From Candidatus Poribacteria bacterium (GTDB lineage: Bacteria; Poribacteria; WGA-4E; WGA-3G): 64,000 bases of DNA. Both the position numbers and the translations under genes were made by a program. This document shows, piece after piece, positions 45,187-54,580 of the stretch (position 1 is the first letter of the stretch; each line of letters begins with the position of its first letter). The DNA is taken from positions 41,628 to 105,627 of the forward strand of contig JAJEDN010000056.1 of NCBI GenBank assembly GCA_022821495.1, written 5' to 3'. The notes below the pieces were generated by a model, which made no database searches, was not told the origin of the DNA, and worked only from the letters and a program-made list of their open reading frames with translations.

Positions 45187-46212
45187 CTATTGCCAATGCA
45201 AATCATAGTAGTCGTGAGTTGTTGAGGTCATCTGCCGCATTTTGCCGGTGTCAATATCTAAGGTGAAGATTTCGTTGGTGCGTCGTCCGTCCAAATTGGC
45301 GCCGATAAATGCGACCTGGCTTCCGTCCGGACTCCATGTCGCGTTTCGTCCTGGGTAAAGGCTGATGTTTTGATAGCTTTTAAAACGTCCTTGTTCTACA
45401 GTGGCAACGCAGATATCGCCGGACACATAAAATAGCAGCTGCTTACCGTCTGGTGACCACGCTTCAATCTTTCCACAGGGTGGCTCGTTGCGTTGCAGAA
45501 ACCATTTCCTGCTCATATTGATAACATCGGGTTCGGCAAGCGCGAGGAGCCCCTCAGTCTGAAACGCAATCCATTTGCGGTCTGGCGACCATTCGGGCCA
45601 TTCTGTTCCTTTGGGCAACACTTCAAGCACTCTTCTTTTCGGTTCTTTAACTTTTTCGCCTTTCGCATCCCAATGTAGCCATCCTTTTGCCCACTGCTCG
45701 CTCCGCCACCGCTTTATTTTTCCATCAACCGTTACCTCCCAATTTTCCAACCGATCTTTTGGACGGTCAATCTCAACGACGACCAGAAGGGCGTGACTTC
45801 GCGGAGACCACCAGAAATCATGGATATCATACTGTCTCTTAATCAGTCGCTTGTTCTCGGTACCATCTGCCCACATTATATAGAGCGATTTCGCACCGTC
45901 CAGCCCCGATATGTAAGCAATTCGCTCCCCATCTGGTGACCATCGCGGCGTACGCGAGATACCATCATTCGTGAGGCGTCGTAAATCTGTACCATCTGGA
46001 TTCATCGTACAGATGTTATACTGGTAGAATTCCCACCACTTTTCTGTATCTCTACCTCGCTCCAGCGTCCGTGTTGTAATTCGGAAACCGTCTTCATTGA
46101 GAAACGGTTCACGGATGACAAAGACCCATTTACCCGGATCCCCCTCTGCAAGCACAACCCCACCAACGACGGCAACTAATATGAACACACTTATCACGCG
46201 TATGATTCGCAT
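45187..46212 (-). CDS. Exported TolB-like (PD40) beta-propeller protein
   Basis: A 341-aa protein with a signal peptide (about 1-22, GGVVLAEG) and PD40/TolB-type propeller repeats, each with a WSPDG core: TPRWSPDGERIAYISG, EAWSPDGKQLLFY and ATWSPDGSQVAFIG. It lacks the TolB N-terminal domain, so it is not TolB itself. Such proteins act as periplasmic interaction scaffolds. It ends 11 bp before the RNase J start and may be co-transcribed with it, but a common function is not obvious. Confidence 0.85.
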   Translation of the reverse strand: MRIIRVISVFILVAVVGGVVLAEGDPGKWVFVIREPFLNEDGFRITTRTLERGRDTEKWWEFYQYNICTMNPDGTDLRRLTNDGISRTPRWSPDGERIAYISGLDGAKSLYIMWADGTENKRLIKRQYDIHDFWWSPRSHALLVVVEIDRPKDRLENWEVTVDGKIKRWRSEQWAKGWLHWDAKGEKVKEPKRRVLEVLPKGTEWPEWSPDRKWIAFQTEGLLALAEPDVINMSRKWFLQRNEPPCGKIEAWSPDGKQLLFYVSGDICVATVEQGRFKSYQNISLYPGRNATWSPDGSQVAFIGANLDGRRTNEIFTLDIDTGKMRQMTSTTHDYYDLHWQ

Positions 46213-46234
46213 ACGTCCATCTTTCCTCTTTCTT

Positions 46235-46345
46235 ACAGTCCCTCTGATAAGGGGCGGTGAATGGTGGTTGGTTAATGGTGGTTAGTTAAGAAAGAGACCT
46301 CTTACCAACAACTAATAACCAATAACTAATAACCACTGATAACCA
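46235..46345. repeat. Truncated GATA-loop repeat and AACTAATAAC tract
   Basis: A partial GATA-loop repeat (AGTCCCTCTGATAAGGGGCGGTG) at 46238-46260 is the first copy since 8.3 kb. It is followed by repeated units like TGGTTAGTTAA and CAACTAATAACCAATAACTAAT up to the leuS stop. Confidence 0.7.
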
Positions 46346-48899
46346 TTAAACAACGATATTAATGAGTCGGTTCGGGACGACAATAACCTTCCGAATCGTT
46401 TTCCCATCAATAAATCGCTGAACTCGCTCATCGGCAAGGGCGGCTGCCTCAATTTCTTTATCAGTCGCCTCAGCAGGCAATTCGAGTCTGTTACGGAGCT
46501 TCCCGTTGACTTGCGCAATGATAGTTATAGTCGCACTCGTCAGGACGGATTCATCGTGTGTGGGCCACTGCTGATGCGCGATGAACCCAGTTTCATCGAG
46601 ACGGTGCCACAACTCCTGCGCGACGTGCGGCGCGTAAGGCGAAAGCAGATGCAAGAAAATCTTCAACGCCTCTTTCGGTAGCGTTTTTGTCTGTGTCGCG
46701 GTATTAACAAAAATCATCATCTGACTAATCGCAGTGTTCATCTTGTCAATTGATTCCGTGTCTTCTGTCACTTGCTTGATGGTTTTGTGAAGTTCGCGCC
46801 AGAGTTCAGGCTCTGATGTGCCCTCGGTATCCGTCACTTTCTTACTGAGTTCACCACTCTCTTCATCTATAACAAGCCGCCAGACACGTTGAAGGAACCG
46901 ATAGACACCCTCTACGCCAGCGTCTTGCCACGGTGTACTCGCTGTGACCGGGCCGATAAACAGGAGATAGAGGCGGAGTGCGTCCGCGCCGTAATTGTCA
47001 ATAACATCGTTCGGATTGATGACGTTAAAGCGCGATTTTGACATCTTCTCCATTTGTGTGTGGAGCGAGACACCAGAGACTTTGGCAACGCTTTTTCCGT
47101 CGTTCTCTTCAACTTCATGCGGATAGTAGTATTTACCCGCATCGTCTTGATAAGATTCAGCGAGGATCGTGCCTTGATTGAGCAATCCTTGAAACGGTTC
47201 TTGCGTGGAAACCAATCCCGAATCGTAAAGCACTTTATGCCAGAAACGGGCATAAAGTAAGTGCAAGACAGCGTGCTCGGCACCGCCCATGTAGAGGTCT
47301 ACCGGCATCCAATAGCGTTCAAGATCAGGGTCAAAAGGTGCTTCGGTATTGTGTGCATCGAGGAAACGGAGATAATACCAACACGAACCCGCCCATTGTG
47401 GCATGATGTTCGTTTCTCGTGTCGCAACGGTGCCGTCAGGTAGTGTTACCTTCAACCACGCCGCATCGGCGCGGGCAAGTGGCGGTTTACCGTCTTCTGT
47501 CGGCTTATAGGCATCAATCGGTGGCAGTTCAACCGGCAGTGCCTCGTCGGGGAGTTGAACAATAGTCCCATCCTCAAGGTGTGCTAACGGGAAGGGTTCA
47601 CCCCAATACCGTTGCCGCGAGAAGAGCCAGTCGCGCAGCCGATATTGCACCTGACGCGAGCCTTTTTCCTCACTTTCGAGCCAATCAATCATCTTCTCTT
47701 TCGCATCAGCGACCTGTAAACCGTTGAGGAAACCGGAATTAACACAGACCCCATCGCCTTCAAAAGGTGCCGTTTCGATGGGTGCTTCACCCCCGCTAAC
47801 AACCTCCACGATCGGGATGTCGAAAGTTGATGCGAATTCGTGGTCGCGTTCGTCGTGTCCCGGTACAGCCATGATTGCACCCGTGCCGTAAGTCATGAGG
47901 ACATAATCCGCAACCCAGATCGGGATAGCGGCATTATTGCACGGATTAATAGCATAAGCACCCGTGAAGACACCTGTCTTCTCTGTGGCAAGGTCTGTCC
48001 GTTGGAGATCAGATTTGTTGACGGCTGCTTTAACGTAGGTATCAACTGCAGACGCAGCATCAGGATGCGTTATCTCAGAGACGAGGGGGTGCTCAGGTGC
48101 TAATACGCAATAGGTCGCACCAAAAAGCGTATCTGGGCGCGTCGTGAAAACGGTAAAACTGTTATCGCTATCCTTGATGTTAAAAGTAATATCCGCGCCT
48201 TCTGACTTACCGATCCAGTGGCGTTGCATCTCTTTGAGACCGTCGGGCCAATCCAACAAATCCAAATCTGCTAACAGACGCTCAGCGTAGACAGTAATTT
48301 TGAGCATCCACTGGTGCATCAGACGGCGTTCAACCGGATCTTCGGTTTCAACGTATTTACCGTCTTTTACCTCTTCGTTTGAGAGGACGGTACCTAACGC
48401 AGGACACCAGTTGACCGGGACATTCGCGAGATATGCTAAACCTTTTTCGTAGAGTCGGAGGAAAATCCATTGTGTCCATCTGTAGTATTCAGGGAGCGAA
48501 GTGTCAATTTTGCGGGACCAATCGTAAGAGAGACCGATGCGCTGAATCTGCTGCTGAAAGGTTTCTGTGTTCCGTTTTGTAACATCCGCTGGATGTTCAT
48601 TTTCACGTACTGCGTATCGTTCCGTCGGCAGTCCGAAGGCATCCCATCCCATCGGGTGCATCACGTGATAGCCTTGCATGCGTCGAAAATTAGCGAGTAC
48701 ATCGGTGGGTACGTAATTCTTGGCGTGCCCCATGTGGAGTCCAGCACCAGAGGTATACGGAAACATGCCAAGCACATAGAACTTCGGTTTAGTTTTCAAG
48801 GTCTCAATATCGTTTGGAATTTTAAATGCTTCTTTTTTTTTGCCACTCGGCTTGCCAATAGGGTTCTATCGCCGCCGGGGCGTATGGATGGTTCTCCAT
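46346..48899 (-). CDS. leuS: Leucyl-tRNA synthetase with apparent N-terminal frameshift
   Basis: The class I synthetase charging tRNA-Leu. HMGH (in GAGLHMGHAKNY) and KMSKS (MEKMSKSRFN) are intact, as are the editing domain (TTRPDTLFGATY) and the tRNA-binding C-terminus. An uninterrupted ORF runs only from about 48799, but the true N-terminus (ATG 48899, AAGGAG upstream; PAAIEPYWQAEWQ) is in another frame and is joined across an A9 tract (48833-48841 on the plus strand as T9). Eight A's would give an intact 850-aa enzyme. This is a sequencing error, a real mutation, or slippage that keeps the gene active; the strong ribosome binding site and full conservation favour a working gene. Confidence 0.9.
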
Positions 48900-48959
48900 G
48901 ACGCGTTCGTCTCCTTTTGCATCTTTTTATATTTTCTTTATTATCTATAAATTCTAACA

Positions 48960-49127
48960 CAAACCTGTGCTATTGTCAAGATTACCTTCCTTTGCGGCGG
49001 GATGCCTCTTGGCAGGCGGGGTTTGAAACCCTGAAGAAACACCCAAGTCCCTTTGCAGGCGGGGTTTCAAACCCCGCCTGCAGTGCGCAGGGCATCCGTT
49101 ATCATGAAAAAATGCGTAAATCCTGTT
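48960..49127. repeat. GGGGTTTCAAACCCC palindromes and a MITE-like end
   Basis: Two copies of a CAGGCGGGGTTT-type palindrome are followed by CCGTTATCATGAAAAAATGCGTAAATCC, which matches the right end of the element at 59091-59228. The left end is missing. Together with the AT-rich leaders this fills the 365-bp gap between the divergent leuS and PhoX genes. Confidence 0.6.
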
Positions 49128-49264
49128 TGTAATAAACTTTTGAAATAATCCCAAAAGTATTGTAAAATATTAAAGCTATACTTTATACGTAAAAAATGCG
49201 TCACATTATACAAGACAGAATCCTGATAACCTCTTTATTTAACGTTGGCTTGATGAGGGATTTT

Positions 49265-50785
49265 ATGAAAAACAAATTATCACGACGGCAGTTTCTACGT
49301 TCTGGCGCGCTCGCGACTGCATCTGCAGCTGTCAGTCTCGGGTTTTTCGGGTGTAGCCAGACCCTGATTCAAAAAGTCCCCGGTTTTAGACCTGAACCGC
49401 CCTTCGAGTTTGAACCGAGTGCAAACCGCCTCCTTGACCTCCCTGACGGGTTCACCGCGCATGCCTTTTCACGGACAGGTGAGCAGATGGACGATGGGCT
49501 TTGGGTACCGGGCGGACACGACGGCATGGCAGCTTTCCCCGGCCCCAACGGCAAAACCATCCTCGTCCGAAATCACGAATTGACCGCCACCTCCAAAAAC
49601 GTTGGACCCTTCGGCTGGAATAACGAAAAGTTTGAACGCGCGGCTACCCATAAATTCTATGATGCTGGGTCAGGTGAACTGCCGTGCATCGGTGGGACAA
49701 CAACGCTCGTCTATGACACGCGCACAAAAACACTGGAGAAACATTTTTTGAGCCTGACCGGAACGATCCGGAATTGTGCCGGTGGTCTCACGCCTTGGAA
49801 TACGTGGATTACCTGTGAGGAGACGATGCAAAAAACGGAGAACACCTATCAAGTAGACCACGGATATAATTTTGAGGTGCCCGCGTCTACAGAAATAGGA
49901 TTAGCCGACCCAATCCCATTGAAAGCGATGGGGCGTTTTAATCATGAAGCGGTCGCCGTTGACCCCAGAACTGGCATCGTCTATGAAACCGAAGACAGGG
50001 GTGATGGTTTAATCTATCGGTTTATCCCTGATCGTTTCAATGGCGGAGCGGCTGAACTCGCGGCTGGTGGTCAGCTGCAAGCCCTGAAAATCCGGGATCT
50101 CGAGGGTGCTGATACCCGAAACTGGCGAGACCGGAGCCAAAAGATTTTCTGGTGGACGTACAATCCGGTACCCGTCGGAGAACCGCTTGCTGTTGAATGG
50201 GTGGATATTGAGAACGTCGAATCGCCGGATGATGACCTCCGTAAGCAAGGATATGAAGGTAAAGGGACAGCAAGGTTCGCACGCGGTGAAGGGATATGGT
50301 ATGGCGATAATCAAGGGACAGGTGAATTCTATATCGCCTGCACGAATGGCGGTATTGAATACAAAGGACAAATCTGGAGATATATACCCAGTCCTTACGA
50401 AGGCACAAGCCGCGAGGAACAGGAACCCGGTACGATTGAGCTCTTCATTGAACCGAACGATAGCAATCTCATGGAGAACGCCGATAACTTAACAATCACA
50501 CCTTGGGGCGACCTGATCATCTGCGAAGACGGTCCGAACGAGGAGTTCCTCATTGGCGTAACACCTGAAGGAACACTCTACCGATTTGCTCGAAATGCCG
50601 GTAATCTATCTGAACTCGCGGGTGCAACGTTCTCACCCGACGGCACAACGCTCTTTGTGAACATCCAGAGTCCTGGGATTACGCTGGCGATCACCGGTCC
50701 GTGGCACCAGATTCGGCAGCGTTCTGAAACACTATGGCAGAAACCCAATAATACGGCATCAACGAGCGCGTTTCTTAGCAGCTAA
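49265..50785 (+). CDS. PhoX/DUF839 family protein with Tat signal
   Basis: A 506-aa protein carrying a twin-arginine signal (LSRRQFLRSGALATASAA) followed by a Cys that could be a lipid site (FFGCSQT). The rest is DUF839/PhoX: LPDGFTAHAFSRTGEQMDDGL, RNHELT, CAGGLTPWNTWITCEET, GRFNHEAVAVDPRTGIVYETED and LIICEDGPNEEFLIG. True PhoX enzymes are Ca/Fe-dependent phosphatases. Metal-binding acids and the Cys of the GGxTPW(x)T(x)xxCEE motif are present, so phosphatase activity is plausible. ATG 49265 has GAGGGA upstream. The last 27 bp overlap the convergent VWA gene. Confidence 0.87.
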   Translation: MKNKLSRRQFLRSGALATASAAVSLGFFGCSQTLIQKVPGFRPEPPFEFEPSANRLLDLPDGFTAHAFSRTGEQMDDGLWVPGGHDGMAAFPGPNGKTILVRNHELTATSKNVGPFGWNNEKFERAATHKFYDAGSGELPCIGGTTTLVYDTRTKTLEKHFLSLTGTIRNCAGGLTPWNTWITCEETMQKTENTYQVDHGYNFEVPASTEIGLADPIPLKAMGRFNHEAVAVDPRTGIVYETEDRGDGLIYRFIPDRFNGGAAELAAGGQLQALKIRDLEGADTRNWRDRSQKIFWWTYNPVPVGEPLAVEWVDIENVESPDDDLRKQGYEGKGTARFARGEGIWYGDNQGTGEFYIACTNGGIEYKGQIWRYIPSPYEGTSREEQEPGTIELFIEPNDSNLMENADNLTITPWGDLIICEDGPNEEFLIGVTPEGTLYRFARNAGNLSELAGATFSPDGTTLFVNIQSPGITLAITGPWHQIRQRSETLWQKPNNTASTSAFLSS

Positions 50786-53500
50786 TAGCCGAGTCATCGA
50801 AGTTTCTGATAATTGTGGAGATGCTGTGTCTTCCGCATCGAGTTGCGGGGCAGATGTGGTGCTGATCGGTGAACTGCTGACTTGTGGGTCTAAAGGTTTG
50901 CCACGCAGCCGTCCGAAAAATTCTGCAATGCGCCTATTCGCTATGCTGTAGCGTCGCAAGATCATCTCCAATACAAAGAGGAGCGCAGCAGCGACTAATA
51001 ACGCTTGGGCAAGCGAAATCTGCTTCTCCGTTGGCGTGCCTGCCGATGCTGCGATCTGTGCCGGTGTCGGGGCGTGAATACCACCAGTGCCAGCGGCAAG
51101 CATTTTTAGCAAGTCAGTGTTGACCCTGAAATCCGCATATTCTATCGGATACGGGAGCGACAGAACTGCTGTGCGTTTCTGCCCATTGCCTTCACGCTGT
51201 GCAGTGATGATGTAGGCACCACTACCTTGCATCTGAAATGTACCACTGTAACGTGTTGAAGTCATTTGCTGCATTTCAATGGATTCGCTTATGCCATTCG
51301 GACCGGCGACACGGACGGTATAAGAGGCTTGTGATGGGCTTCGCGTATCAAGATTAGCCACTGCGATCCCGTGTTGAAAGGATGCCCTGAGATCAAAGTC
51401 AGCATTTACATCCGCTGCAGGAAGCGTCCAATTCACAACCCTTCCCCAAAACTTACCAAAACCTTGCCACGGAATCCATTCCTTTGCCCATGCCGGTTTA
51501 ACGTCCGATGTCCACGCAACCGCTTTTCCCAATCCGAAATTCCAACCTGCAAGGAGCGGTTCGTCTTTATGAGAGCGGATAAAAACCTGTGCTGTCTGCT
51601 TTTCCGTCGTCGCAGTGTAGCCGTGAAGGTGTGGTAGTGTCCCGATTCCTGCTATAATGGGTTCATTCGGCGCAGTAATAACAGGTTGGAACGGTTCTTG
51701 AACGATGTAACGCTGTGTGTCTCGCACCGCTTCCATCAGAAGTGTTGGCAATTGTTGAAGGTGTTCTACGATGACAGGGCTGCCACCGCTAATCTCGCTA
51801 AGTTCCCTGAGAAGTGCTCTGTTTGCGTCACCGATCGCAATCGTTGTAATACTGATGTGTGCTGCAGCGGTCTGCCCAGCCAACGCAAGCAGATCCGATG
51901 CTGCTTCATCGGATTTACCGTCCGACAAGAGAATAATATGTTTCCGTTTCGCAGCGTCTGTTTTCAGGCGTTCGTATGCTTCCTCAATCGCCTCTTTCAT
52001 TAACGTTGTGCCACCCGTCGGTTTAAGTTTCCCAACGGCTTGAAGCAGCATATTACGATCAGATGTGAGATCCGAGACAACATCTACTTGCTTACCGGCA
52101 CTGAAGCTAATGACACCAGCCACGTCATCTTCCTCAAGGTTGTCAATACCCGCACTGATCCCAGCAATGGCGAGATCAATTTTACGCCGGTGTCCATCAA
52201 CATAGTTCGCCATGCTTCCAGATGTATCCAATACAAAAAAAACAGCGACAGTGTCCTTCTGTTCGCGGGGTGTCATCTTCACTGGCAGCACGCGCGCCAA
52301 GGCAGTATCGGTGTAGCCTCCGGGTCCGTAGGCGTGTTCGCCACCGATAACGACGAATCCGTGTCCGAGGTCCTGAACATAATTTTCGATGTTTTGCAAC
52401 TGTTCAGGTGAGAGGACATCCGCGGAAACGTTGCTCAGAATCAAAATATCGCTACCTTGGAGTTCCACCAGTTCGGTTGGCATCTCCTCAGGTTCCCTAA
52501 TTTCAACCTCGAAGCCGTTCTCTTCAAGAACAGTTCTGAGGTACGTCGTCTGCGCAAGGTCTGGCTCTACGTACAGGGCGTGTGGCTTCTCCTGAACCTT
52601 TACAACGCCATATCCTTGATTATTTTCTGGGATTTCGTCGGTTATGTTCAACTTCAGTTCATATCTATAGTTTCCCTCTTCTATAATCTGTTGCGTGGGT
52701 AAGGATAGAACGTTTCTTCCGGTTTCTAATTGCCATTCGACCGCATCAATGCGCGCGTTATTGCGATAAAGGGTGGCGTTTAGCTTTGGAATGCTCCCAT
52801 CGGTTTCAATAATCGCGCCTATCTCGAAACGTTGTCCTTTACGGACCTGACTCGGTATTTGCAATTCGGTCACTCGGACGGCATCGTCAACGGCGTTCAA
52901 CGGCATCGTCAATATTTCAACATCGCTTGCCGAGAGCAAAGGCAAGTAATCTTCAACGGATGTACCGCCGGTGTTATGGATACCGTCGCTAAACAGGACG
53001 ATCCGCCGATGGTAGTCGTCGGGCAATAGGGCGGTCGCTCGCTTGATTGCGTTCAGGAGATCGGTGCTGTCTCGGTTTATCGTCTGTTCGGCGAGTGTTT
53101 CCGGTATGTCTGCTAATGTGCGCTCCAAAATTTGATCTTGCTGCTGTCGGATTTCTGTGACGACCGAGGCTTCTTTTGCGAAACTGATGATCCCAAACTT
53201 ATCGGAGGGGTTCAATTTCCCGACAGCCGCATTTATCTGTTTGAAAATTTCTTCGTATTGTGCTTGTGCAATGCTTTCAGATGTATCGATTAAAAATACG
53301 ACCGCGAGCCGCTGTTCCTTGTGTGTCCGGTGGAGGTTGGCTAAGGCGAGGATCGCGCATAGCAGCGCGGCACCTCTGCAGCAGAGGGTTACGCGTTGCC
53401 GCCATTTCGTCGTACCGAGGCGCGTCCGACGTTGCACAAGGATTAGCACAGGAACCGCGATAAGTAAAATTAAGAAGAGTGGTGCTCGAAGATCAAACAT
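50759..53500 (-). CDS. Membrane protein with two VWA domains and a GATase1-like domain
   Basis: A 913-aa membrane protein. Two N-terminal helices (about 7-22, 37-54) precede VWA domain 1 with its metal site D72TSES76, then a beta-rich region and a GATase1-like stretch (about 305-405: HALYVEP, DILILSNVSA, GHGFVVIGGEHAYGPGGY). VWA domain 2 follows with D425TSGS429, then a linker and a C-terminal helix (QALLVAAALLFVLEMIL). This matches the large 'chloride-channel-like' or BatA-type proteins of Planctomycetes and Poribacteria; the role is unknown, perhaps metal-dependent protein interaction. Both metal sites look functional. Confidence 0.87.
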   Translation of the reverse strand: MFDLRAPLFLILLIAVPVLILVQRRTRLGTTKWRQRVTLCCRGAALLCAILALANLHRTHKEQRLAVVFLIDTSESIAQAQYEEIFKQINAAVGKLNPSDKFGIISFAKEASVVTEIRQQQDQILERTLADIPETLAEQTINRDSTDLLNAIKRATALLPDDYHRRIVLFSDGIHNTGGTSVEDYLPLLSASDVEILTMPLNAVDDAVRVTELQIPSQVRKGQRFEIGAIIETDGSIPKLNATLYRNNARIDAVEWQLETGRNVLSLPTQQIIEEGNYRYELKLNITDEIPENNQGYGVVKVQEKPHALYVEPDLAQTTYLRTVLEENGFEVEIREPEEMPTELVELQGSDILILSNVSADVLSPEQLQNIENYVQDLGHGFVVIGGEHAYGPGGYTDTALARVLPVKMTPREQKDTVAVFFVLDTSGSMANYVDGHRRKIDLAIAGISAGIDNLEEDDVAGVISFSAGKQVDVVSDLTSDRNMLLQAVGKLKPTGGTTLMKEAIEEAYERLKTDAAKRKHIILLSDGKSDEAASDLLALAGQTAAAHISITTIAIGDANRALLRELSEISGGSPVIVEHLQQLPTLLMEAVRDTQRYIVQEPFQPVITAPNEPIIAGIGTLPHLHGYTATTEKQTAQVFIRSHKDEPLLAGWNFGLGKAVAWTSDVKPAWAKEWIPWQGFGKFWGRVVNWTLPAADVNADFDLRASFQHGIAVANLDTRSPSQASYTVRVAGPNGISESIEMQQMTSTRYSGTFQMQGSGAYIITAQREGNGQKRTAVLSLPYPIEYADFRVNTDLLKMLAAGTGGIHAPTPAQIAASAGTPTEKQISLAQALLVAAALLFVLEMILRRYSIANRRIAEFFGRLRGKPLDPQVSSSPISTTSAPQLDAEDTASPQLSETSMTRLLAAKKRAR

Positions 53501-53538
53501 AGTGTAAAGTAAATTGTTTGGGACTTACCCCTTTGCTC

Positions 53539-53764
53539 TTACAGTCCCCGTGATAAGGGGCGGTGGATGCCCACACGGGAGACCTCATCCCGTTGATTCT
53601 TTAGCGGGTTAAATATCCTCACGCATATCAAAATCCCCTGATAAGGGGGATTTAGGGGGTTTTGTATTTAGCCGTTCCAAGTCCGCCTGATAAAGGAAAT
53701 AGAGTGTGTGATAGTCAAGTCCACTCAAAGTCCCCCTGATAAGGGGGATTTAGGGGGTTTTGTA
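53539..53764. repeat. GATA-loop repeats downstream of the DUF559 gene
   Basis: Three or four copies, one compound (GGCGGTGGATGCCC), plus the secondary unit GATAAAGGAAATAGAGTGTGTGATAG. The last standard copy supplies the final codons (KTP) and stop of the DUF559 ORF. Confidence 0.85.
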
Positions 53765-54214
53765 TTTAGCCGATTTTATCACAGATATACGTTGGCATAA
53801 ATTCTGATACACCCCTTCAAGATTATTCAGCACTTCTGCGTTAGTGTATCGAATCACTTCAACACCATATTTGTTAAGATTTTCAGTTCTGCGTTTATCA
53901 TATTGTTCTTGATCTGCGTGCGTATCGCCATCAATCTCAATAGCGATCATAAGTTCAGGACAATAGAAATCAACAATATATTCATCCAAAGGCTTTTGCC
54001 GAGTAAATTTTAGATTGTCCAATCGTTTATTCGCCAACACTTCATACCAGAGTTTCTTTTCTGCCGAGGTTGGATTTTTACGATTTTCGCGCGCCTTTTG
54101 TTTTAGGGCTTTATTGTAAGAAATATAACCCCCCTTGCCCCCCTTATCAGGGGGGTAAGAGTGTCCGCTCACCCGCTGTTGCCTGCCTGCTTTCGCTTTA
54201 TGTTTCATCATCAT
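53750..54214 (-). CDS. DUF559 (Vsr-like) endonuclease-fold protein bounded by repeats
   Basis: A 154-aa protein whose core (about 33-145) is DUF559: ENRKNPTSAEKKLWYEVL, LDNLKFTRQKPLDEYIVDFYCPELMIAIEIDGDTHA (the E-x-D and Asp/Glu catalytic pattern of the restriction-endonuclease-like fold) and VIRYTNAEVLNNLEGV. The first 30 residues, including YPPDKGGKGG, are encoded by a GATA-loop repeat, and so are the last three. The family's usual start (MSYNK-like) corresponds to ISYNK, which has no ATG here, so the gene may depend on the upstream ATG in repeat-adjacent DNA or on a non-standard start. Confidence 0.8.
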   Translation of the reverse strand: MMMKHKAKAGRQQRVSGHSYPPDKGGKGGYISYNKALKQKARENRKNPTSAEKKLWYEVLANKRLDNLKFTRQKPLDEYIVDFYCPELMIAIEIDGDTHADQEQYDKRRTENLNKYGVEVIRYTNAEVLNNLEGVYQNLCQRISVIKSAKYKTP

Positions 54215-54228
54215 CTTTTAAAACTTAA

Positions 54229-54553
54229 GGACTCACGCACAACTTCTTACAGTCCCCTGATAAAGGAAATAGAGTGTGTAATAGTCAAGTTCGCTCAAAG
54301 TCCCCCTGATAAGGGGGATTTAGGGGGTTTTGTATTTAGTCTTTCCAAGTTCCCCTGATAAAGGAAATAGAGTGTGTAATAGTCAAGTTCGCTCAAAGTC
54401 CCCCTGATAAGGGGGATTTAGGGGGTTAACTCATTTCCTTTTACAGTCCGCCTGATAAGGGGCGATGAATGCTCTAAGGCATTCATCCCGTTGATTCTTT
54501 AGGGGGTTAAATCGGTAAAATCGTCCCTTTTTGCCGAATTTGGGTCTGTCCTA
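54229..54553. repeat. Repeat-filled spacer with degenerate MITE-like ends
   Basis: AGGACTCACGCA at about 54229-54240 and GGGTCTGTCCTAA near 54541 resemble degenerate ends of the MITE-like family. Between them are two standard GATA-loop copies, the GATAAAGGAAATAGAGTGTG unit three times in all forms, and one compound copy. No gene is seen. Confidence 0.55.
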
Positions 54554-54580
54554 ACGACTAATACTTTTTTCAAACTGGCG

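Noticed and set aside
52877-52915. Short direct repeat (ACGGCATCGTCAA twice) in the VWA gene
   Set aside because: It is a small in-frame duplication in a linker, with no palindromy and no other copies.
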